DNA of 64,000 nt, from positions 1-64,000 of the forward strand of contig NZ_JASNFN010000011.1 of assembly GCF_030731085.1 (NCBI RefSeq), given 5' to 3'. This DNA comes from Blastococcus carthaginiensis (GTDB lineage: Bacteria; Actinomycetota; Actinomycetes; Mycobacteriales; Geodermatophilaceae). The first letter of the stretch is position 1. Every line of letters begins with the position of its first letter. Made by a program: the position numbers and the translations under genes. The notes below the pieces were generated by a model that had not been told where the DNA came from, did not search any database, and saw only the letters and a list, made by a program, of their open reading frames with translations. This document shows positions 8,481 to 15,052 of this stretch, piece after piece.

Positions 8481-8819
8481 TCAGGCCTGCCCCTGGTGCT
8501 CGCCCTTCGGCCCGGCGGTCTCGAGCACCTCGTAGGTCCAGACGTGCGCCGAGTGCGGGGCGGCGGAGGCGAGGGTGTCGCCGCCGCCGTCGTGGGCGCG
8601 GTCGAAGTCCTGGCTGGACTGCCACGCCTCGTAGGCCTCCACGCTGCTCCACCGCGTGTAGACGAGGTACTGGTCGGTGCCCTCGACCGGACGGAGCAGC
8701 TCGAACCACTCGAAGCCCGGCGTGCTCTCCACGGCTCCGGCGCGCCCGCGGAACCGCTCCTCGAAGCGCTCCTGCTTGTCCTTCGGCACGGTGATCGCGT
8801 TGATCTTGACGACGCTCAT
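8481..8819 (-). CDS. MhuD-like haem-degrading monooxygenase (ABM fold)
   Basis: A 112-residue protein of the antibiotic-biosynthesis-monooxygenase fold. Its start MSVVKINAI, the RPVEG segment and the spacing of N7, R26 and W66 match what I recall of mycobacterial MhuD, which opens haem to mycobilin and releases iron; the haem-ligand histidine would be H76, one residue later than in MhuD. ATG at 8819 is chosen because similarity begins there and GGGGA precedes it. It is alone between two terminated or divergent units. A generic ABM-domain protein is the fallback. Confidence 0.72.
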   Translation of the reverse strand: MSVVKINAITVPKDKQERFEERFRGRAGAVESTPGFEWFELLRPVEGTDQYLVYTRWSSVEAYEAWQSSQDFDRAHDGGGDTLASAAPHSAHVWTYEVLETAGPKGEHQGQA

Positions 8820-8884
8820 GGTCGGTCCCCTTCCCGGACGGCGTCCGCGCCAACCGCCCGACCGGCCGCGCGTGCGGCACGCTG

Positions 8885-9568
8885 GTGCGGGTGAGCGCAC
8901 CCCGCACCGCAGACCTGGGCTTCGCCCGCCTGGACCTGGACCGCGAGGCCCGTACGGGCACCCCGGAGGTGATCTTCGCGGCCGGCAAGACCGCCGACCA
9001 GACCGTGGCGTGCCTGGCCGCGCTGCTCGAGGGGTCCCCGACGCCGTTCGCCTGGGCGAGCCGGGTCGACGGCGCCACCGCGGCGGCGATCCGCGAGCGG
9101 TGGCCGGACGCCGTCGTCGACGAGGAGGCGGGGTGCGCCTTCGTGGGGGCGGTGCCGGACCCGGTCGGCGAGGTGCTCGTGCTCACCGCGGGCACCTCCG
9201 ACGGTCCGGTGGCCGCGGAGGTCGCCGCCACGCTGCGCGCGTGTGGCGTGGGCTGCCGGCGGGTCGACGACGTCGGGGTGGCGGGGATCCACCGGGTCCT
9301 CGCCGTCGCACCGGACCTGGGCGCGGCCGACGCCGTGGTCGTGGTCGCCGGGATGGACGGTGCGCTGCCCAGCGTCGTCGCCGGGCTGACCGACCGCCTC
9401 GTCGTCGCCGTCCCCACGTCGGTGGGCTACGGCGCCGCCTTCGAGGGGCTGGCCGCGCTGCTCACCATGCTCACGGCCTGCGCGCCCGGCGTGCTCGTCG
9501 TCAACATCGACAACGGGTTCGGAGCCGGGGTCGCCGCCGCCCGGATCGCCCGCTCGGCTCAGCGGTAG
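8885..9568 (+). CDS. larB: LarB, nickel-pincer-nucleotide cofactor biosynthesis carboxylase
   Basis: LarB carboxylates and hydrolyses nicotinic acid adenine dinucleotide, the first step to the nickel-pincer nucleotide cofactor of LarA-type racemases. The 227-residue protein has an AIR-carboxylase-like core (TAGTSDGPVAAEV, VVVAGMDGALPSVVAGL, VPTSVGYG and IDNGFGAGVAAA). GTG at 8885 is used; GTG at 8891 is equally possible. It is one of few plus-strand genes here, divergent from the MhuD-like gene and overlapping the end of larE by 10 bases, tail to tail. Confidence 0.88.
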   Translation: MRVSAPRTADLGFARLDLDREARTGTPEVIFAAGKTADQTVACLAALLEGSPTPFAWASRVDGATAAAIRERWPDAVVDEEAGCAFVGAVPDPVGEVLVLTAGTSDGPVAAEVAATLRACGVGCRRVDDVGVAGIHRVLAVAPDLGAADAVVVVAGMDGALPSVVAGLTDRLVVAVPTSVGYGAAFEGLAALLTMLTACAPGVLVVNIDNGFGAGVAAARIARSAQR

Positions 9569-10395
9569 CGGACGGGATCGGGCAGCAGCTCGTTCATCGA
9601 GCCGGACCGGAAACCGCGCGGGTCCACCTCCACGGCGGCGAACCCGGCGACCGCCGACAGGAGCTCCGGCCGCGCCGCCACGTCGGCCACCAGCGCGGCG
9701 TCGACCTCCACGCGGGCGCGGTCCTCCCCCAGGTCCCGCACCCGGAGGTCGCGCACCGGCAGCCCCGCGCCCGCGAGCGCGGCCCGGAGCGCCGCCTCGG
9801 CGTGCTCCACCCGTGCCAGCCCCGCGGCCGACACCGGCACCCCGTACGCGATCCGGCTGGCCAAGCAGGCCGCAGCGGGCTTGTCGGCCAGCGGCAGCCC
9901 CCAGCGGCGGGCGGCGGCGCGGACGTCGTCCTTGCCCAGCCCGGCCCGCGCCAGCGGCGTCCAGGCGCCCCGCTCGGCCGCCGCGCGGATGCCCGGCCGG
10001 AAGCCGGCCACGACGTCGTCGGCGTTGGTCCCGGTGACGACGTCGTCGATGCCCAGCCGGTCGGCCAGCGGGCGGAGCACCTCGACCAGCTCGGTCTTGC
10101 AGAAGGCGCACCGGTCCCCGGCGTTGGCGCGGTACCCGGGACGGGACAGCTCGTCGGTGCGGGGCCGCTCGTGCCGGACGCCGAGCGACGCCGCGAACTC
10201 CCCCGCACCCGCGAGCTCGCCGGCCGGCAGGCTGGCCGAGACGGCGGTGGCCGCGACCACCCGGCCGGTCCCGAGCGCGCGCACCGCGGCGGCGAGGAGC
10301 ACGCCGGAGTCCACGCCTCCGGAGAACGCGACGAGCACCCCGGGCAGCGGGCGCAGCAGCGCGTCGAGGTCGGCCAGCCGGGCGTCGAGGGTCAC
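9559..10395 (-). CDS. larE: LarE, ATP-dependent sulfur transferase of nickel-pincer synthesis
   Basis: LarE activates the pyridinium carboxylates with ATP and inserts sulfur. The 278-residue protein has the PP-loop SGGVDS at 25-30, a CAFC pair at 96-99 and a conserved cysteine C177 in DKPAAACLASR, the position of the sacrificial cysteine in Lactobacillus LarE. Whether sulfur comes from C177 itself or from a cluster held by C96/C99/C177 cannot be decided by eye. GTG at 10395. It converges on larB; larC and larA are not in the window. It lies 21 bases after truB, so it may be on the same transcript. Confidence 0.88.
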   Translation of the reverse strand: MTLDARLADLDALLRPLPGVLVAFSGGVDSGVLLAAAVRALGTGRVVAATAVSASLPAGELAGAGEFAASLGVRHERPRTDELSRPGYRANAGDRCAFCKTELVEVLRPLADRLGIDDVVTGTNADDVVAGFRPGIRAAAERGAWTPLARAGLGKDDVRAAARRWGLPLADKPAAACLASRIAYGVPVSAAGLARVEHAEAALRAALAGAGLPVRDLRVRDLGEDRARVEVDAALVADVAARPELLSAVAGFAAVEVDPRGFRSGSMNELLPDPVRYR

Positions 10396-10416
10396 GGTCG
10401 CCAGGCTGCCACCGGC

Positions 10417-11334
10417 TCAGGCCGGCGGGAAGCCGACGACGACACGCGCCGTGCGACCGGCGTCCTCGACCAGGGCCGACAGCCGGCCATCGGGGTCCAC
10501 GGCGGCGTGCAGGCCGGCCGCACCGGTGGCGGGGATGCGCTGGCCGTAGCCCAGCGCCCGCGCCTCCTCGGCGGTGAGCGGGCGCTCGGGGAAGACCAGC
10601 CGGGCGGCCTCGGTGAGACCCAGGAACCCGGGACCGCCGCCGGCGACCAGCGAGGCGGCGGCGTCCTCGACGGTTCCCGCCTGCGCGATCGCGAACGGGC
10701 CCGACGCGGTGCGGCGCAGCACGGTCAGGTGGCCGCCGACGCTCAGCGCCGCACCGGCGTCGCGGGCGATGGCGCGGATGTAGGTGCCGGCGGTGCAGTC
10801 GACCGTGACGTCGACGTCGAGCACGTCGTCCTCGGGACGGGCGGTGCGGTGGACCTCGAGCCGGTGCACGGTGACCGAACGCGGGGCGAGCTCCACGGCC
10901 TCCCCCGCCCGCACGCGGTCGTAGGACCGGCGACCGTCGACCTTGACCGCGCTCACCGCCGACGGCACCTGCTGCAGCGGCCCGGTCTGCGCGGCCAGGG
11001 CCGCCCGGACGTCGTCGTCCCCGAGGTGCGCCGCGGAGGTGGAGCTCAGCACCTCGCCCTCGCGGTCGTCGGTGACCGTCGCCTGCCCGAGCCGGATCGT
11101 GGCCTCGTAGGTCTTGTCGTGGCCGCCGACGTACCCGAGCAGCCGGGTCGCGGTGCCGACGCCCAGGACCAGCAGCCCGGTGGCCATGGGGTCGAGCGTG
11201 CCGGCGTGCCCGATCTTGCGCACCGACAGCGCCCGGCGGGCGCGGGCGACGACGTCGTGGGAGGTCATGCCGCCGGGCTTGTCCACGAGCAGCAGACCGG
11301 GCGGCACGTCGGCGTCAGGGCGTCGGGGGCTCAC
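10417..11334 (-). CDS. truB: tRNA pseudouridine(55) synthase TruB
   Basis: TruB makes the T-loop pseudouridine 55 of tRNAs. The 305-residue protein has GLLLVDKPGGMTSHDVV near 13-29 and the catalytic aspartate D48 in HAGTLDPMATGLL. The GTG start at 11334 overlaps the stop of the upstream MATE gene (GTGA), showing translational coupling. It belongs to the nusA-infB-rbfA-nrnA-dinF-truB block. Confidence 0.96.
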   Translation of the reverse strand: MSPRRPDADVPPGLLLVDKPGGMTSHDVVARARRALSVRKIGHAGTLDPMATGLLVLGVGTATRLLGYVGGHDKTYEATIRLGQATVTDDREGEVLSSTSAAHLGDDDVRAALAAQTGPLQQVPSAVSAVKVDGRRSYDRVRAGEAVELAPRSVTVHRLEVHRTARPEDDVLDVDVTVDCTAGTYIRAIARDAGAALSVGGHLTVLRRTASGPFAIAQAGTVEDAAASLVAGGGPGFLGLTEAARLVFPERPLTAEEARALGYGQRIPATGAAGLHAAVDPDGRLSALVEDAGRTARVVVGFPPA

Positions 11335-12725
11335 GTCCTCACCGTCTCAGGTGCCCCCAGCCACCGGTCACCCGCCACCCGCACCAGGACGGCGAGCAGC
11401 CGCAGCGCGATGAACAGCGTGAGGCCGGTCCAGATGCCGGCGAGGCCCAGCCCGAGCGGCCCGGCGAGCAGCGACAGCGGCAGGAAGCCGACCAGCGCGG
11501 CCGCGATCGTGACCGTCCGCAGGTACCCGACGTCGCCGGCGCCCATCAGCACGCCGTCCAGGGCGAACACCACGCCCGCCAGCGGCTGGAAGCACGCGAG
11601 GAACCACCAGACGACGGCGGCCTGCGCGAGGACCGCGGGGTCGTCGGTGAACAGCGGCGGCAGCACGTCGCGGAGCGCGAGCAGCACGACCGCCACGAGG
11701 CAGCCGGTGCTCAGGCCCCACAGGACCACCCGGCGCGCGGTGGCACGGGCCTCGTCGGGGCGTCCGCCGCCGAGCGCGTGACCGACGAGCGTCTGCGCGG
11801 CGATCGCGTATGCGTCCAGGACCAGCGCGAGGAAGAAGAACAGCTGCAGGGCGATCTGGTGCGCCGCCAGGGCGGCGGTCCCGGCGCGCGCGGCGACACC
11901 GGCGGCGACGAGGAACGACAGCTGGAGCACCGCGGCCCGCAGCAGCAGGTCCCGGCCGATGACCAGCTGCCGGACGATGGCGCGCGGACGCGCCCCCCAG
12001 GTGGCGCCCTCGCGCAGCAGCGCGCGCACGAACAGGGCGGCGGTGAGCGCCTGCCCGGCCACGTTCGCCACCGCGGAGCCGACGAGGCCCAGCCCTGCCG
12101 GGTGCACCAGCAGGGGGCACAGGACGAGGCTCAGTAGGCTCCCCGCGACGACGTAGCGCACCGGGCGGCGCAGCTCCTGCACCCCGCGCAGCCAGCCGTT
12201 CCCGGCCAGCGAGACCAGCAGCAGGGGAGCTCCGAGCGCGGCGACCCGCAGCCACTCCTCCCCCGCCGTGGCGACCGGTCCCGCCCCACCGGCGAGCGCC
12301 CGGGTCAGCGGCCCGGCCAGCACCTGGAACAGGGCCAGCACGAGCACCCCGAGGCCGAGCGCGAGCCAGGTCGCCTGCACGCCCTCCTCGACGGCGCCGG
12401 CCCGATCACCGGCGCCGGCGCGGCGGGCTGCGCGCGCGGTGGTGCCGTAGGCCAGGAAGTTCAGCAGCGCGGCGGCCCACGCCAGCAACCCGCCCCCGAC
12501 GGCGAGCCCGCCGAGCGCGACGGTCCCGAGGTTGCCGACGACCGCGGTGTCCACCAGCAGGTACAGCGGCTCGGCCGCGAGCACGACCAGCGCCGGCAGC
12601 GCGAGGGAGAGGACGGACGCCGGCCGCGACGCCGTCCCCACCGGATCGCTGTCGTCGGTGCGCGGGCGCCGGAGGCTTCCCGACGCGGCGGCCGGGTCCG
12701 GCTCAGCGCCCGTCGGGGACGGCAC
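11331..12725 (-). CDS. MATE-family efflux transporter (DinF-like)
   Basis: A 464-residue protein with twelve predicted membrane segments and the MATE signature region LVDTAVVGNLGTVALGGL near 60, characteristic of the DinF branch of Na+/H+-coupled multidrug exporters. The substrate cannot be told. Its GTG start overlaps the nrnA end by 23 bases and its stop overlaps the truB start by 4, so it is embedded in the operon. A DinF gene at this place is common in actinobacteria. Confidence 0.9.
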   Translation of the reverse strand: MPSPTGAEPDPAAASGSLRRPRTDDSDPVGTASRPASVLSLALPALVVLAAEPLYLLVDTAVVGNLGTVALGGLAVGGGLLAWAAALLNFLAYGTTARAARRAGAGDRAGAVEEGVQATWLALGLGVLVLALFQVLAGPLTRALAGGAGPVATAGEEWLRVAALGAPLLLVSLAGNGWLRGVQELRRPVRYVVAGSLLSLVLCPLLVHPAGLGLVGSAVANVAGQALTAALFVRALLREGATWGARPRAIVRQLVIGRDLLLRAAVLQLSFLVAAGVAARAGTAALAAHQIALQLFFFLALVLDAYAIAAQTLVGHALGGGRPDEARATARRVVLWGLSTGCLVAVVLLALRDVLPPLFTDDPAVLAQAAVVWWFLACFQPLAGVVFALDGVLMGAGDVGYLRTVTIAAALVGFLPLSLLAGPLGLGLAGIWTGLTLFIALRLLAVLVRVAGDRWLGAPETVRT

Positions 12726-13773
12726 CTGGTCGCGGGGGGAGGCCGGAGGCCGACAGGGAGAACAGCTCGGTGCGGAGTGCCTCCACGGTCTTCGCCCGGT
12801 CGAGGTGGGAGGTGTAGCCGGCCGCCGCGCGGTGGCCGCCCCCGCCGAGCGCCGTGGCCACCCGGGACACGTCGGTGGCGCCCCGGGAGCGCAGCGACAC
12901 CGACCACGACCCGTCGTCCTGCCCCTTCAGCACGCAGGCGACGTCGGCCTCCGCGGTGGAGCGGACGACGTCGACGAGCGCCTCGAGCTGCTCCCCGGGG
13001 AGGCCGTGCTCGGCCGCCTCGGCGGTGCTGGACCAGGTCCAGACCAGCCCGGCGCCCACCTCCCGCTCGAGCGCTGCGCGGCCGGCGACGACCGAGAGCA
13101 GCCCGAGCCAGCCGAAGGGGGCGGTGTCGAACAGCCGGCGGCTGATCGCGGCGTGGTCGATGCCCGTGGCGAGCAGGCGGGCGGCGAGCTCGTGGGTCTC
13201 CGGCCGGGTGCTGCCGAACCGGAAGGAGCCGGTGTCGGCGGCGAGCCCGGCGTAGAGGCAGGTGGCCAGCCGGGCGTCCAGCGCCACGCCCAGGCCGTCG
13301 AGCAGGTCGGCGACGAGCGTGACCGTGGCGGGGGCGGCCGGGTCCACCAGGCGCACCCGCCCGAAGCCGGGGTTGCTGGCGTGGTGGTCGACGACCACGG
13401 AGGTACCGGCGCGGTCGAGCAGCGGGGCCAGCTCGCCGAGGCGTCCGGGCGAGGCCGCGTCGAGGCTGACGAAGACGTCCGGGGACGACGGGACGGCGTC
13501 GGCGGGCACCAGGCCCTCGGCACCGGGGATCCACCCGAGCGAGGCGGGCAGGGTGAACGGACCGGGGAAGGTGGCGAGCACCCGGGCACCGCGCCGGCGC
13601 AGCCCCTCGGCCAGCGCGAGGGTGCTCCCGAGGGCGTCGGCGTCGGGCTGGACGTGCCCGGAGAGCACCACGGTCGCCCGTTCCCGGGCCGCCTCGGCGA
13701 GCACCGCGGCGGCCGACCGCGTGGCGGTGGCGAGGTCCTCGGCCGCGCCACCGATCGGGAGCCGGGGGGTCAC
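12703..13773 (-). CDS. nrnA: DHH-family oligoribonuclease / pAp phosphatase NrnA
   Basis: NrnA removes nucleotides from very short RNAs and dephosphorylates pAp. The 356-residue protein has the metal ligands H40 and DAD at 44-46 (GHVQPDADALGS), the DHH motif in VVDHHASNPGFG and the DHHA1 substrate loop GGGGHRAAAGY near the C-terminus. The GTG start at 13773 overlaps the stop of the small upstream gene. Position between rbfA and dinF is conserved in actinobacteria. Confidence 0.94.
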   Translation of the reverse strand: MTPRLPIGGAAEDLATATRSAAAVLAEAARERATVVLSGHVQPDADALGSTLALAEGLRRRGARVLATFPGPFTLPASLGWIPGAEGLVPADAVPSSPDVFVSLDAASPGRLGELAPLLDRAGTSVVVDHHASNPGFGRVRLVDPAAPATVTLVADLLDGLGVALDARLATCLYAGLAADTGSFRFGSTRPETHELAARLLATGIDHAAISRRLFDTAPFGWLGLLSVVAGRAALEREVGAGLVWTWSSTAEAAEHGLPGEQLEALVDVVRSTAEADVACVLKGQDDGSWSVSLRSRGATDVSRVATALGGGGHRAAAGYTSHLDRAKTVEALRTELFSLSASGLPPRPGAVPDGR

Positions 13774-14012
13774 TCGGTGGGGTCGGGGTCGGCGACCCGG
13801 CCGCCCTGCCGTTCGGTGATGTCGCCGCCGCCCACCGGGTATCCCGGGCCGCCGTCGTCCGGCTCGTCCCGGGCGATGCTCGGCACGTCACCGATCTGGC
13901 CGCGCTGGCCGCCCTGGGTCGGGTCGCCCGCATCGGGCGCCGGCCGGCCACCCAGCTCGGAGCGGCCCTGACCCTCGTCGGGCAGGTTCGGGTCGGGATC
14001 GATCTCGCTCAC
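13770..14012 (-). CDS. Small acidic disordered protein between rbfA and nrnA
   Basis: An 80-residue protein rich in Asp, Gly, Pro and Glu with no hydrophobic core, no cysteine and no recognisable domain. It is likely translated: its GTG start overlaps the rbfA stop (GTGA) and its stop overlaps the nrnA GTG start, so translation would be coupled through all three genes. It could be a linker that keeps coupling, or a small ribosome- or RNase-associated protein; nothing in the sequence decides this. Confidence 0.6.
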   Translation of the reverse strand: MSEIDPDPNLPDEGQGRSELGGRPAPDAGDPTQGGQRGQIGDVPSIARDEPDDGGPGYPVGGGDITERQGGRVADPDPTE

Positions 14013-14530
14013 AGGGTGCTCCTCGTCCGGGGCGTCAGGTCCTCGCCGCCGTCATCGGCAGGTCCGCGGTCGGCCGGGGCGTCCACGTCGTGCTCGTCGT
14101 CGTCCTCGTCCTCCGCGGGCCGCCGGTAGGGGTCGGCCTCGCCGGCGTAGCTGGCGCCCTCCCGGGCGCGGGCGAGCTCTGCGTCGGCGTGCCGGGCCCG
14201 CTCGAGCGCCTCCTCGAGCTCGCGCGCCGTGTCGGGCACGATGTCGGCGACGAACGTCAGCGACGGGACGAACTTGATGCCGGTCTGCCGACCCACGGTG
14301 GACCGCAGCACCCCGGTGGCGCTGGTGAGCGCCTTCGCCGAGTCGGCGACCTGGGTCTCGTCGCCGTACACGGTGTAGAACACCGTGGCCTCGCGCAGGT
14401 CGCTCGTCACCCGGGCGTCGGTGACGGTGACCATGCCCAGGCGGGGGTCCTTGATCTGCGACTCGATCGCCGCGGAGACGATCTGCCGGATGCGCACCGC
14501 CAGCTTGCGTGCACGGGCCGGATCGGCCAT
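14009..14530 (-). CDS. rbfA: Ribosome-binding factor A
   Basis: RbfA helps mature the 30S subunit, acting on 16S helix 1. The 173-residue protein has the KH-like core (ADPARARKLAVRIRQIV, IKDPRLGMVTVTDARVTSDL and IKFVPSLTF). The ATG at 14530 has GGAGG five bases upstream; a TTG 12 bases earlier is inside that ribosome site and is rejected. The tail beyond about residue 115 is long and very acidic (runs of Asp and Glu), more than the usual family length of about 120. Confidence 0.95.
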   Translation of the reverse strand: MADPARARKLAVRIRQIVSAAIESQIKDPRLGMVTVTDARVTSDLREATVFYTVYGDETQVADSAKALTSATGVLRSTVGRQTGIKFVPSLTFVADIVPDTARELEEALERARHADAELARAREGASYAGEADPYRRPAEDEDDDEHDVDAPADRGPADDGGEDLTPRTRSTL

Positions 14531-14605
14531 CGGGACCTCCAAGGTTCGTGGGTGGAACGGCCCCCTCGCAGGGTCCCGCGGCGAGCCGTGGGGAGAGGGC
14601 GTCCT

Positions 14606-14899
14606 TCAATCGCTGTCGCTGAACAGCTGCCGGTGGGTCGACAGCAGCGTCACCTCCGGCCGCTCCGCCAGCAACCGCTCGCAGGCGTCGAGGACGTCGG
14701 TGACCTGGCCGGCCTCCCCCGCGACGGTGGCGATCCCGATCTGCACCCGGCGGTGCAGGTCCTGGTCGCCGACCTCCGCCGCGGCGACGGCGAACCGGCG
14801 CCGGAGCTCGGCCACGATCGGCCGCACCACGGCGCGCTTGCCCTTGAGCGAGTGGACGTCGCCCAGCAGCAGGTCCGCGATCAGCGTCCCGGTGAACAC
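14606..14899 (-). CDS. DUF503 (YlxP-like) protein
   Basis: A 97-residue protein with the DUF503 pattern: an N-terminal strand, HSLKGKRAVVRPIVAELRRRF, and a middle VQIGIATVAGEA. YlxP-like proteins accompany infB and rbfA in many Gram-positives and have been linked to 30S maturation, but their action is unclear. It lies 75 bases before rbfA and 150 after infB, on the same strand, and is separated from infB by two strong hairpins. Confidence 0.85.
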   Translation of the reverse strand: MFTGTLIADLLLGDVHSLKGKRAVVRPIVAELRRRFAVAAAEVGDQDLHRRVQIGIATVAGEAGQVTDVLDACERLLAERPEVTLLSTHRQLFSDSD

Positions 14900-14977
14900 G
14901 GCGATCGTCCTCTTCCTCCGGGAGCCGCCGAACGCACTCCGCGGCCGAGACGGGCCTCCTGGCTCAGCTGGTGGGGT

Positions 14978-15042
14978 CCTGGCTCACCGCCGACGGTGAG
15001 CCAGGTCCCCTGATGATCAGGTGACCTGATCATCAGGGGACC
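14978..15042 (-). terminator. Double perfect hairpin after infB, member of a repeat type
   Basis: Immediately after the infB stop on the minus strand come two touching perfect palindromes. One has 19-bp arms around a single central base (15004-15022 with 15024-15042, core CCTGATGATCAGGT). The other has 12-bp arms CCTGGCTCACCG/CGGTGAGCCAGG with a 4-base loop (14978-15005). A very similar pair follows proS at 53312-53369 in the same order relative to the gene. It probably works as terminator or 3' end protector; the pairing itself is directly visible. Confidence 0.75.
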
Positions 15043-15052
15043 GCGGGGCCGA

